Shown: positions 8,937-17,416 of the stretch, piece by piece
Numbering within the stretch: the stretch's first letter is position 1
Layout: each line of letters begins with the position of its first letter
Source of the DNA: Deltaproteobacteria bacterium
GTDB lineage: Bacteria; Myxococcota_A; Polyangia; HGW-17; JAJRWW01
Direction: 5' to 3'
DNA: 46,910 bases
Assembly (NCBI GenBank): GCA_029938605.1
Contig: JAOZUO010000018.1
Location: forward strand, 1-46,910
The notes under the pieces: generated by a model
Database searches by the model: none
What the model saw: only the letters and a program-made list of their open reading frames with translations
Told to the model about the DNA's origin: nothing
Translations under genes and position numbers: made by a program

Positions 8937-9004
8937 GTCTGCCTCTCATATTCTTGAGTCCGGGCAGCGCCCGACCCAATGGGCACTATACCCTATCCCA
9001 GCTC

Positions 9005-10618
9005 TCAGAAGCGTCCGCTCGCGTAGAGGGCGGCGGTCGTCTTGATCTGGTCCCGGCCCAGGGAGTCCTCGAGATAACGATACCCCGAGCAGCTACCGCT
9101 GGCCTCCAGCCACAGATCCGGCCGGCTGAGCACGCGCACGCCCACCGAGAGGCTCCCTCCCCCCCAGGACTCGTCATATTCCTGGAAATCCGTCTGGTGC
9201 GACACCCCGCCCCACACCACACCACGCAGGGTCCAACGATCGGAGGTGTGCACCGTGGCCTCTGCCCACGACCACCCCACGTGCCTGGTCTGCCGATGGT
9301 CGAGATCCCTGTAGTGACCTCCCCAACCCGCCACCGCCTGGGCGGAGATTCGACGCGTGGACACCATCAGCTTGAACGACGAGGACCACCCGGGGAACCA
9401 GCCGTTGAAGTCGCCCTCGCTGCGGTTGGCGGAGACCACGGTGACCAGGTTGCCCGACAGCCACTTCACCGGTCGCCACTGAACCTCCATCCGCACGTGC
9501 CCGGCAGCCCCCTTGGTCACCGACGGCGCGGGGTCGTCCAACTGGCTGAAGGACTCCCGCCAAACACCGCCGCCACCGCCAAACCGGAGGTAGCCCCCCT
9601 TGAACCGCAGGTGGCCCAGCAGGGCCGAGGTATTGCGCCGGGCGACCGTGACGTTGAAGGCCGTGGTGGTCTCGTTGTCGGCGAAGGCGTAGGTTCCGAT
9701 GAGCCCCAGGCGGCCAAAATGGTAGGAGAGCCTGGTGTTCACCGCGGCGCGGTCGATCTGCTGGCGATTGTAGTCCGCGTCCAGGGGTGGTGCGAACCGG
9801 TCGGCCCGCCAGCTCCCGTCCACCCGGACCCCGAGCCCCGTGGACCAGGGTTTGCGCACCTCCAGGGTTCCCGAGACCAGCGCCCGAGACGCCAGCCGGT
9901 CCGCCATGGGCTCCCAGTAGCGGTGTACTCCGCCGGCGAGCACCAGGCGAAAGCGTGCGCTTCGCTCGGTCAGCGACAGGTTGGAGTTGGCCACCAGCGC
10001 CGGATAGGACAGGGTCTTACGCGAGGTGGTGTCGGTCACGCCAGAGGTCTGGTGACGCTCGAAGGTGGCGCCTCCGAGGTAGCTGGCCACCAGGGCGGCA
10101 GAGCTCTTCCAGCGCCACCGGGCGAAGGGGATGTTGATCGAAAGGCGCCCCGATCCCAGGACCTGGTGCAGCGAGGTTCGATAGACAGTGCGCTCCGGGG
10201 TGTCCCGATCCACCACCCGATCCCAACCGAAGTTATACCGGACGACCGTGGAGCCCCGCACGGTGCGATCCGTGAACTCGAAGGCGAGCAGATCCCGTAT
10301 TCGTTTTCGTATCTGGGCACTGTGGCCCGCGGTTCGCCGCAGACGCAACAGCTCCCGGCGCACCGCCTCCCAGAGGTTGTTCTGGACCCGCCCCACGAAG
10401 TAGGCTCGGACCCGGCGGTCCCGGGTGCGAATGAGCTGCCGCAAGAAGCAGGCGAACTGCCCGTCGGTCATCTCGCTGCGGTGCAGTTGCAGATTGGCGA
10501 CGACGTCGTATCGGTTGAAGTCACCGAGCTCGAGGGGACGGGTGCACCGGCGGACTCTGGACGGCTGGGGCGCCTGGCCCAGGGCCACCAACAACAATGT
10601 CACCCACAGTCCAGTCAT
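9005..10618 (-). CDS. Putative outer-membrane beta-barrel protein
   Basis: A 537-residue protein, not matched to a named family. It starts with a short signal peptide (MTGLWVTLLLVALGQA). Residues about 25-125 are helical and charged. From about 130 to the end the sequence is a long run of alternating amphipathic strands rich in Trp, Tyr, Arg and Gly, such as LRFKGGYLRFGGGG and WTLRGVVWGGVSHQT, and it closes with the aromatic C-terminal residue (YASGRF) expected of barrels recognised by BamA. Roughly 20 strands could be drawn. A long open frame on the opposite strand over the same bases is rejected because it is His/Pro/Gly/Arg-rich and lacks motifs. It lies 21 bp downstream of the MYXO-CTERM protein gene, so the two may be coexpressed. 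Confidence 0.7.
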   Translation of the reverse strand: MTGLWVTLLLVALGQAPQPSRVRRCTRPLELGDFNRYDVVANLQLHRSEMTDGQFACFLRQLIRTRDRRVRAYFVGRVQNNLWEAVRRELLRLRRTAGHSAQIRKRIRDLLAFEFTDRTVRGSTVVRYNFGWDRVVDRDTPERTVYRTSLHQVLGSGRLSINIPFARWRWKSSAALVASYLGGATFERHQTSGVTDTTSRKTLSYPALVANSNLSLTERSARFRLVLAGGVHRYWEPMADRLASRALVSGTLEVRKPWSTGLGVRVDGSWRADRFAPPLDADYNRQQIDRAAVNTRLSYHFGRLGLIGTYAFADNETTTAFNVTVARRNTSALLGHLRFKGGYLRFGGGGGVWRESFSQLDDPAPSVTKGAAGHVRMEVQWRPVKWLSGNLVTVVSANRSEGDFNGWFPGWSSSFKLMVSTRRISAQAVAGWGGHYRDLDHRQTRHVGWSWAEATVHTSDRWTLRGVVWGGVSHQTDFQEYDESWGGGSLSVGVRVLSRPDLWLEASGSCSGYRYLEDSLGRDQIKTTAALYASGRF

Positions 10619-10639
10619 GTCTGACGATGGAAAACGACG

Positions 10640-12322
10640 CTAGCGCCGGCGGCGCCCAAAGCCAAGAAAGCCAAGATAGCCTAGCGTCAATACAAAGAAG
10701 AGCCACCCGGTTCCCTGCCCGCCACCACTGCGGCAATTGCATCCCACCGCGTGGCCGGTTCCCGATTCTGAGGCATCGACGCCTGGGGCTGCGTCGAAAT
10801 CCACCACCATGGAGTCAGGTTCGACGGGCAGCGCGTCTGCGCCCGGGCCCGCACCATCGGGCGACGGGACCTCGGCGTCCACTACGCCTGCGTCGGGCTC
10901 GGTCCCACCATGGATCGCCACCGACAACGCAAGGATGGATCCGGAGTTTCCGTCCGGCCCCGCGTCGAACTGGGCGACGTTGTCCATGTGCAACCCCTCG
11001 GTGCCCGCAGCCAACACCACATCCAACACCACATCCGCCACGGACCCCGCGTCCATGTAGATGTCTATCAGCACGAGCTGCGTCGCCGTGGACTGGTCCG
11101 TGCCGCCGGCGCCGTCCACCAGGGTCCACGAGGCCGCCTCGGCGGGGATCACATCGGTCACGGTGACGTACCCGGGGGCCGTACCGACATTGTCTAAGTG
11201 AATGGTGTACCGGATGGTGTCACCCGGAGTGACGTCGCCGCTTCCATCGGCGTCCACCTGCAGCACCGCCTCCTTTGTGGACGCCTTGGGGTGGATCAAC
11301 GCCCGATAGACGTTGACACCCACCAGGTTGTACACCACCCAGAACTTGTCGCTCTCGGCGGTGAGCGTCACGTCCACAGCCGTGTCTCCCGGCGTCAGAC
11401 CCGCGCTGAGATCCAGCCGATCGATGTCCACACCGACGACGCCCGTTTGGGGCGGGGTGGTGGTGTTGATGGTGCGGTTCATGGGGTTGTCCGGTGGATT
11501 GACCGCGTCGGACAGGATCGTGCTCAGCCCACCAGGTATGCCCTGCGCGGTCACCCGCTCCAATCCGGTGGAGCCGCCGAGGTCCCCGTCCAGCACGTAC
11601 CACGTCAGCTCCCCCTGGGCCGGTGTGTCCACGTCCAGCCCGGCGAGTTGGATCGTGCGGGAGCTCTGGTACAACTCCTCGAGGCCGTCATAGAGGGTGA
11701 TCCGCCGCGGGGGCAACAGGACAGGCTCCTCATAGATGAGCACCAGGGAGAAGCTGGCGTTGTCGGTGGAACCACTGCCGCTCACGTCACAGGCAAACTC
11801 GTCCACCGTGAAGGTGCCGATCATGCCCGAGCTGACGACCTGGCTGGTGATGTCCACCCGGCAGGCCTGGATGTCATAGGACGAGGCCCCCGGAGAGCAG
11901 AAACACTCGTCGGCCGTAACCGCCGTGCCGACCGCCTGGCCCGGTAGGGTCAGCACCACCTCATCATCAATGGACACCGGCGCGTTGGTGCAGTCGCTCT
12001 GATCCCCGATGGTGCCCGCCCAGTACAGATACGCCGCCACCACCGTGGCAGAGGCCGGCACATCCCCACTTCCCACCTGGACCGAAGCGGGTTGGTTGAG
12101 CACCTCCGCCTCGTTGGGCAACGCCACCGTGGGCACCGCCAAGGGGGCCCCCGTGGCGAAGTAGTCCATGGTCCCCTCCCAGGAGCTCAGGGAGTCCATG
12201 GGCTGCGCAGCGGCGTCGCGAACGCCAAGCCCAAACCACACCAGACCTACGAAGAGGATCGAGACAACCCACCTCCTCCGCAAACACACCGCCACACCAA
12301 ATGTCGGGAAGAGATCACTCAT
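10640..12322 (-). CDS. Secreted DUF11-like protein with MYXO-CTERM sorting tail
   Basis: A 560-residue surface protein from ATG 12322; the frame is open to 12409, but starting here gives a good signal peptide with an arginine cluster (CLRRRWVV) and a hydrophobic core ending at AAAQ. Two or more Ig-like/DUF11-like beta domains follow, the clearest being GDTIRYTIHLDNVGTAPGYV with VTVTDVIPAEA near 390-420. A Pro/Asp/Gly-rich linker (about 475-520) leads to the tail: GCNCRSGGG, a membrane helix (WLFFVLTLGYLGFLGFG) and RRRR at the very end. That Cys / helix / Arg order is the MYXO-CTERM sorting signal, thought to be cut by a dedicated sortase for surface anchoring in Myxococcota. Probable role: surface adhesion or structure. 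It is the strongest single clue to the phylum. Confidence 0.82.
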   Translation of the reverse strand: MSDLFPTFGVAVCLRRRWVVSILFVGLVWFGLGVRDAAAQPMDSLSSWEGTMDYFATGAPLAVPTVALPNEAEVLNQPASVQVGSGDVPASATVVAAYLYWAGTIGDQSDCTNAPVSIDDEVVLTLPGQAVGTAVTADECFCSPGASSYDIQACRVDITSQVVSSGMIGTFTVDEFACDVSGSGSTDNASFSLVLIYEEPVLLPPRRITLYDGLEELYQSSRTIQLAGLDVDTPAQGELTWYVLDGDLGGSTGLERVTAQGIPGGLSTILSDAVNPPDNPMNRTINTTTPPQTGVVGVDIDRLDLSAGLTPGDTAVDVTLTAESDKFWVVYNLVGVNVYRALIHPKASTKEAVLQVDADGSGDVTPGDTIRYTIHLDNVGTAPGYVTVTDVIPAEAASWTLVDGAGGTDQSTATQLVLIDIYMDAGSVADVVLDVVLAAGTEGLHMDNVAQFDAGPDGNSGSILALSVAIHGGTEPDAGVVDAEVPSPDGAGPGADALPVEPDSMVVDFDAAPGVDASESGTGHAVGCNCRSGGGQGTGWLFFVLTLGYLGFLGFGRRRR

Positions 12323-12453
12323 AAACCCCATTTTGTCCCAAAACACCGGTCCATCACAAGCACCATTCCCAAAGGCAGGTGGGAGGTCATCTGGCATCAG
12401 GAGAATCAAAGCGACTGCGCAGGGCTTGGAGCGGGTTCTAAGGCGGCTGGCGC

Positions 12454-13125
12454 CTAACCGATCAGGATTTTGACCGTGACGTGGGTTCCGGCACCCGGAT
12501 GGCTCTTCACCATGAGATCGGCAGCCAGTTTGCGGATCCTGCAGAGCCCCGTGTTGCGTTTACCCAGGTGTGCATCGTCCAGAAAATGGTCCACGTCGTC
12601 GATGCCGGGCCCCTTGTCCCGCGCATTGATCACCAGGAAATCGCCCTCGACAGACAGCGCAAGCCGGCCCCGGTCCGCATGCTGGACGATGTTCCTGGCC
12701 AGCTCACTGGCGATGGTGGCCGTGCGCGTCCGTAGGCTCCACGAGAGGCCCATATCACGGGTCGCCTGTAGGCACTCGGTGCGGACAATGAGTATGTCGT
12801 CCTTACTCTCTATCGGAATCACCCGGTTGTTGGATGCCGTCGTCGGCGCGGCGTATTTCGAGACGCCGGCCAGGGCCCGCTTGAGCTCAATGAGCTCGGG
12901 CTCGGGATCCTTCAGAAAGGGACCGGTGCGACGACAGATTTCGTCAATGATCTTTCGACGTGCCCGTGGGTTATCCCACTCATCGGGTCGGAACTCGCGT
13001 CCAGCGCTCACCCGATTCAACAACACCTCCACGATGGACTCGGGGAGAAACCGCCCCAGGGCCTGCAGCACCCTCGGTGGCCATTCGGCCGAAAATCTCG
13101 GCATCAAGGAGGCTTGTTTAGTCAC
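12454..13125 (-). CDS. RsbT/RsbW-like GHKL ATPase (anti-sigma regulatory type)
   Basis: A 223-residue protein starting at GTG. The C-terminal half (about 105-223) is a HATPase_c domain of the serine-kinase switch type: N box ATIASELARNIVQHA (136-150, with E141 and N145), G1 box DKGPGI (170-175), G2 region LGKRNTGLCRIRKLA (187-201) and the closing GAGTHVTVKI. The best likeness is RsbT, which phosphorylates a STAS-domain partner. The first 105 residues are an unassigned helical extension not found in Bacillus RsbT. No STAS partner or sigma factor is adjacent. It is divergent from the TrkA/USP gene across an AT-rich region. Only a weak purine-rich stretch precedes the start. Confidence 0.82.
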   Translation of the reverse strand: MTKQASLMPRFSAEWPPRVLQALGRFLPESIVEVLLNRVSAGREFRPDEWDNPRARRKIIDEICRRTGPFLKDPEPELIELKRALAGVSKYAAPTTASNNRVIPIESKDDILIVRTECLQATRDMGLSWSLRTRTATIASELARNIVQHADRGRLALSVEGDFLVINARDKGPGIDDVDHFLDDAHLGKRNTGLCRIRKLAADLMVKSHPGAGTHVTVKILIG

Positions 13126-13342
13126 TTTTTTCTTAGATGACCGAATAACCTCGCTCCCTCCTGTCTAAATGCAATCCACCTCACAAGAATATACATCTAT
13201 GATGGTAACGTTATATTACACATATGATAGATTACCGGAGATTGTCAGTAACGTGTTTTCCGACAGTCATCTGCGAAGATTCTCCAAAGTCTGGATGATG
13301 CCTGTTGTACCGTTGCCAAAACAAGCTAATGTCTCGCACCTA
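13126..13342. other. AT-rich divergent intergenic region
   Basis: About 217 bp between the RsbT-like gene and the TrkA/USP gene, clearly more AT-rich than the coding DNA around it and therefore the likely site of divergent promoters. A weak candidate for the rightward gene is TTGTAC, 16 bp, TAATGT (about 13305-13332). The frame of the rightward gene is open through this region, but composition and lack of motifs argue that it is not translated. Confidence 0.4.
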
Positions 13343-14839
13343 ATGGAGATGCGCATTGTCATCGTCGGGGCTGGGGATACGGGTTTGGCCCTGGCCAAGC
13401 GGCTGTCAAAACGTCACCCTGTCCTGTTGCTGGACCGGGAACCTGCGCACCTCGAAGACCCAGAGCACCCCGTACAAATTCACGCACCGGAGTCCGGCGT
13501 AGCCCAAACGCAGGCTGGATCAGGGCTGCTGTTCTTCAAGGGAGACGGCTGCTCACGCCTGGTGCTGCAACACCTGTACGAGGATATCGTCAACTGCGCG
13601 CTGGTGGCGGTGACGGGCGACGACGAGACCAACCTGGAGGTAGGACGCATTGGTCGGGACCTCGGTTACGAGCCCGTAGCGGCCCTGCAGCACAGCGCCC
13701 TGTTTGGGGAGCGATACGGCGCCGAGCACATCATCACCCTGGATCGCACCCAGCTCGTGGTAGACGAAATTGAGCGGTCCCTCCGACACCGCGGCGCCGT
13801 CGTGGCCCGGGGCGTGGGGTTCGGCCGGGGGGAGCTGGTGGAGATCCGACTGGTACGCACCTCACCCCTCATCGGCCGGCCCCTACAGGATCTCCGCCCC
13901 CACCGCTGGCGCGTGGCGGCCATCTTCCGCGGCGACGAGGCCATCGTGCCCGTGGGCGATACCACCATGGAGGCCGACGACCGGGTACTGCTGGTGGGCG
14001 ACCCGCACATTCTCGCCACCGTGAGTGAGTACCTACGGCTGGGCAAGCCGCAGTTTCCCCAGCCCTACGGGCCCCACGTGGTCACCCTGGAATACGCCGT
14101 CTCGGAGGAGGCCCTGTTGGAGGAGGCCGAGGTCTTCACCCGCCGGACCGAAGCCGTGCAGATCGTGCGGGGCATCCCGGACGCTGAAAATGTCTGGCCC
14201 AGAGACGAGGGCGACCTGGAGGACGAACCCGGCGCGGACGAGGAGGCAGACCGCACGACCTTCTCCTTGCGGCCGCCCGACCACCAAGACTTCGGCGCCG
14301 ATGTGGTACGCAACCTGCCCGGGCTGGTGGTGACCCGATCGGAGCAACGGCCGTGGCTGGCACGGGCAATGGGTCGCCACGGTCACGACGCTCGGATCTG
14401 CGACGCCGTGAAGCGCCCGGTGCTCTTCGCCCGGGGCAGCCACCCCTACAAGCGCATTCTCCTCCCGGTGTCCTACTCCGAGCTGAACATCCCCGCCGCT
14501 GAGGTGGCCCTGGATTTGACCCGCCAGATGGAAGCCGGCCTCACCGCCATGAACGTGGATCACCCGAAATTCATCTCCGGGCTGGAGGACGAGGACGTAC
14601 ACGAGGAGGTGGTGCCCATCCGCCGACTGTGCGAGCTGTACGAGGTGGAGCTGGAGTACCGCCACGCCTGGGGCAACCCCGTGCGCCACGTCGTACGTCA
14701 GGCTGAGCAGCACGACCTGGTGGTGGTGGCTCGCTGGCAGGGACGCCCCGACAGCTACTTCAACCCCGACGTGGCCCTGCGAGTGGCCCGGCTGGCACCG
14801 TGCTCGGTGCTGGTGCTGACCCGCGCGCGCAGGGGCTGA
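13343..14839 (+). CDS. TrkA-type RCK regulator fused to a universal stress protein domain
   Basis: A 498-residue cytoplasmic protein from ATG 13343 (ATG 13349 is equally possible; the Rossmann fold begins at once). The RCK_N/TrkA-N domain has the nucleotide-binding motif GAGDTG (9-14) and an acidic LLLDREP at the end of strand 2, then CALVAVTGDDETNLEVG. An RCK_C domain follows (SPLIGRPLQDLRPHRWRVAA, about 215-290). The C-terminal 140 residues form a USP-like domain (YKRILLPVSYSELN to CSVLVLTRARRG). Known TrkA-like proteins gate K+ or Kef transporters in response to NAD(H) or nucleotides. The antiporter gene begins 7 bp later, so this is very probably its regulator. An acidic linker near 345-365 separates the halves. 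Confidence 0.85.
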   Translation: MEMRIVIVGAGDTGLALAKRLSKRHPVLLLDREPAHLEDPEHPVQIHAPESGVAQTQAGSGLLFFKGDGCSRLVLQHLYEDIVNCALVAVTGDDETNLEVGRIGRDLGYEPVAALQHSALFGERYGAEHIITLDRTQLVVDEIERSLRHRGAVVARGVGFGRGELVEIRLVRTSPLIGRPLQDLRPHRWRVAAIFRGDEAIVPVGDTTMEADDRVLLVGDPHILATVSEYLRLGKPQFPQPYGPHVVTLEYAVSEEALLEEAEVFTRRTEAVQIVRGIPDAENVWPRDEGDLEDEPGADEEADRTTFSLRPPDHQDFGADVVRNLPGLVVTRSEQRPWLARAMGRHGHDARICDAVKRPVLFARGSHPYKRILLPVSYSELNIPAAEVALDLTRQMEAGLTAMNVDHPKFISGLEDEDVHEEVVPIRRLCELYEVELEYRHAWGNPVRHVVRQAEQHDLVVVARWQGRPDSYFNPDVALRVARLAPCSVLVLTRARRG

Positions 14840-14846
14840 TCCCCTC

Positions 14847-16040
14847 ATGCACCACTCCGTCCAAGACCTGCTGGTGCTGCTGCTCTTCCTGGCAGGATCC
14901 TTCCTCACGCCGGTGTTGGCCAAGCGCGTCCGCATGCCAGGGGCGGTGCTGCTCATCGGCTACGGCCTGCTCCTGGGACCGGCGGTCCTCTCGGTGGCGC
15001 ACAACGAGCGCATCATCGCGTTCCTCTTCGAGGTGGGGTTCATCATCCTGATGTTCCTGGCGGGGTTGGAGATCGACTTCACCGCCATCCGCAAAAAGGG
15101 CGGTTGGGCGCTGATTTGGGTGGTGGCCATCTGCGGTGGGATCTTCGGGCTCTCCTTCGGGGCGGCCTGGCTGATGGACCTGCACCCCATCTTCGGGCTC
15201 GCCCTGGGCGCCACCAGCGTGGGGCTGCCCCTGGCAGTGCTCAAAGAGACCGGCCACCTGAAAAGCGGCCTGGGGCAACGGATCCTCCTGCTGGGCTCGG
15301 TGGGGGAGTTCCTCTCGGTCATCGGCATGACGCTGTTTTTCTTCATCAGCAAGTACGGTCTTAGCGTCAAGCTGGTGGTGGGGCTGGCCAAGCTCGCGGG
15401 GTTGCTGTTGGTGGCGGGCCTCACCCTACGCGTGTTCATGGCCATGGCCTGGTGGCAGCCGTCGCGCTTCGCCAAACTGGTGGACGCTCACGAGAAGAGC
15501 GAGATCGGCGTGCGCGCGTCATTGCTTTTGATGATGGCCTTCTCCCTGCTGGGCCTCATGGCCGGCCTCGAGGCCATCGTGGGCGCCTTCGTGGCCGGGG
15601 CGCTGCTGGCCTTCGTGCTCAGGGGCAAGGAGGTCCTCGAGGAGAAGCTCACCGTGGTGGGCCACGGCCTGTTCATCCCCATCTTTTTCATCGAAGTGGG
15701 GCTGCGCTTCGACCTGGCCGCCGTCACACCCGCGAGCCTGCTGTTCGCCGGGGTGCTCCTGGTGACGGCCTTCACCGTGCGACTGTTGCCCTGCCTGATC
15801 CTGCTGCGTCAGGGCGTGGGCGCCCGGGATATGGTGTCCACCGTCAGCCTCCTGTCAGCGCCACTGACCCTGGTGGTGGCCATCGCCGCCCTGGGGCTGG
15901 AGCTCGGCGCGCTCAACGCCGAGGGCAAGTCCACCCTCATCGTGCTCGCCGTGGTCTCGGGCACCATCTTCCCGATCCTGTTCCGGATGCTAGCGCCCAC
16001 GCCGCCCGCCAAACCCACCACGCCGCCGACAGGCCACTAA
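14847..16040 (+). CDS. Kef-type cation:proton antiporter (CPA2 family)
   Basis: A 397-residue inner-membrane protein with about 12 hydrophobic segments, matching the Na+/H+ exchanger (CPA2/KefB-like) fold. Visible family features are LAKRVRMPGAVLLIGYGLLLGP (residues 25-46, in part), the GFIILMFLAGLEIDF stretch, and LEAIVGAFVAGALLAF, which is where CPA2 proteins carry the inverted-topology helix. It lacks the C-terminal RCK domain of E. coli KefB/KefC. That domain is supplied by the separate gene 7 bp upstream, so the pair forms a split regulator/transporter unit for K+ or Na+ export and pH or osmotic control. The protein ends in a short Thr/Pro-rich tail. Confidence 0.88.
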   Translation: MHHSVQDLLVLLLFLAGSFLTPVLAKRVRMPGAVLLIGYGLLLGPAVLSVAHNERIIAFLFEVGFIILMFLAGLEIDFTAIRKKGGWALIWVVAICGGIFGLSFGAAWLMDLHPIFGLALGATSVGLPLAVLKETGHLKSGLGQRILLLGSVGEFLSVIGMTLFFFISKYGLSVKLVVGLAKLAGLLLVAGLTLRVFMAMAWWQPSRFAKLVDAHEKSEIGVRASLLLMMAFSLLGLMAGLEAIVGAFVAGALLAFVLRGKEVLEEKLTVVGHGLFIPIFFIEVGLRFDLAAVTPASLLFAGVLLVTAFTVRLLPCLILLRQGVGARDMVSTVSLLSAPLTLVVAIAALGLELGALNAEGKSTLIVLAVVSGTIFPILFRMLAPTPPAKPTTPPTGH

Positions 16041-16060
16041 ACCCCATTTATCGCCGGTTG

Positions 16061-17272
16061 TTAGAGTCCCATCTCTACCGGTGCGGAGTAGCTCTCCGCG
16101 TCAAAGCTGATCTGACCGTCTGTGCTGTTGCCCCAGCAATAGAGAGTCTTCTCGTGGCCCACAATGGCGCAGGTGGTCCCGTTTCCCAGGGCCACTTCCC
16201 GCACGTCCTCCAGGCCCACGACCCGCAACGGCTGCCAGGACCTCTCCACTAATTCATCATCGACGCCGAGCTGTCCCCAGTAGTTGTTGCCCCAGCAGTA
16301 CAGGTCGCCTCGCTCTTCGACAGCGCAGCTGTGATCGAACCCCGTATCGACCCGAATCCACCGGGAGCCAACTGGCGCCTCCATCACCTCCGCCGGCTCG
16401 AAGACGAGGTTCGAGTCGTTGTCGACGCCCGCCTGGCCATCGAAGTTCTCGCCCCAGCACCGGATGGAGCCGCCTCCTAAGAGCGCGCAGGTGTGCGTCG
16501 ACGCGCTGGCGATTCGCTCCACATTCGACAGGGACTCTACCTTGTGCGGTATCCGGATGCATCGATTTTCGCGCTCACAGGCCTCCTCGTCCACATGGTT
16601 CATACCGAGGCCCGTCTGGCCGGAGCTGTTATCGCCCCAGCAATAGACATCTCCCTCTCCGTCCAGCGCGCAGATGTGGCGCTCGCCCACGGCCAGGGAT
16701 TTAATATTCATGCCGATGGGCGGAATGGGGACGGGCGTCGCCGAATACCCCAAGTCCATGGGCTTGGTCAGCTGGAGGGCGTCGTTGATGCCCCAGCAGA
16801 AGAACTCGTCATTGTAGCCGCCCGCGCAGGAGTTTTGCGGCCCGGCAAAGACCTGTTTCATTGCGGGAAGGCCAGACACCCTTTGTGCGTGGACAAAATC
16901 ATCATTCACGGTGGCGCCAACCTGGTAAACGTTGTTGGTCCCCCAGCACCAGACCGAATCCGTGTCGGCGATGGCGCAGGCATGGTACTTCCCCAGCGCG
17001 ATCTCGAGCACTGACTCCAACTGGTCCACGGGCCATGGGTTGTCCAAAGCAGAGTCCCTCTCGGAGCCGAGCTGACCGCTGATGTTGTTGCCCCAGCACA
17101 GCGCCTCCCGGTTCTTCGAGATGACGCAAACGAAATTGTCGCCCAGCGCCAGCGACTCCACAAGTAAAGGATAGTCGGGAAAATCGGCTACGGCCGTGCA
17201 GCCCGTAACGGGGAGCGGGCACATGAGCGCCATCAGCGCGCCCGACAGTATGACAAAGCGGTAGTTTCGCAT
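16061..17272 (-). CDS. RCC1-repeat lipoprotein
   Basis: A 403-residue exported lipoprotein. It begins MRNYRFVILSGALMALM, reaches the lipobox VTGC, and Cys25 is the lipidation site. ATG 17272 is preferred over the open frame to 17320 because it gives this signal peptide and has GAGAGA upstream. The rest is a chain of RCC1-type propeller blades, each with a Cys-Ala pair and a CWG motif, as in CVISKNREALCWGNNISGQ and CAIADTDSVWCWGTN. The paired cysteines of each blade suggest disulphides on the cell surface. Directly after the lipid Cys it has ADFPDY, shared with the divergent gene at 17417, so the two are paralogs. RCC1 propellers bind other proteins; the ligand here is unknown. Confidence 0.85.
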   Translation of the reverse strand: MRNYRFVILSGALMALMCPLPVTGCTAVADFPDYPLLVESLALGDNFVCVISKNREALCWGNNISGQLGSERDSALDNPWPVDQLESVLEIALGKYHACAIADTDSVWCWGTNNVYQVGATVNDDFVHAQRVSGLPAMKQVFAGPQNSCAGGYNDEFFCWGINDALQLTKPMDLGYSATPVPIPPIGMNIKSLAVGERHICALDGEGDVYCWGDNSSGQTGLGMNHVDEEACERENRCIRIPHKVESLSNVERIASASTHTCALLGGGSIRCWGENFDGQAGVDNDSNLVFEPAEVMEAPVGSRWIRVDTGFDHSCAVEERGDLYCWGNNYWGQLGVDDELVERSWQPLRVVGLEDVREVALGNGTTCAIVGHEKTLYCWGNSTDGQISFDAESYSAPVEMGL

Positions 17273-17416
17273 GGGAGGTCTCTCGGGTCGAACCGGTTTG
17301 GGTTGGATCCTATCACACATGGCTATCGGCTCCCTCGCCTCTCCCTCGTCTCTCCCCTTGCATGCGCCAGGGCGATGGGGGATCCTGGGGTCGTTATTAT
17401 CCGGAGTCGCGAGCCA

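Noticed and set aside
8954..10624. A 556-codon open frame on the plus strand
   Set aside because: It is His/Pro/Gly/Arg-rich with no motifs, while the minus strand over the same bases gives a signal peptide, barrel strands and terminal Phe. It is a shadow frame in GC-rich DNA.
13169..13342. Longer N-terminus for the TrkA/USP protein
   Set aside because: The region is AT-rich and non-protein-like, and the Rossmann fold starts directly at the ATG at 13343/13349.
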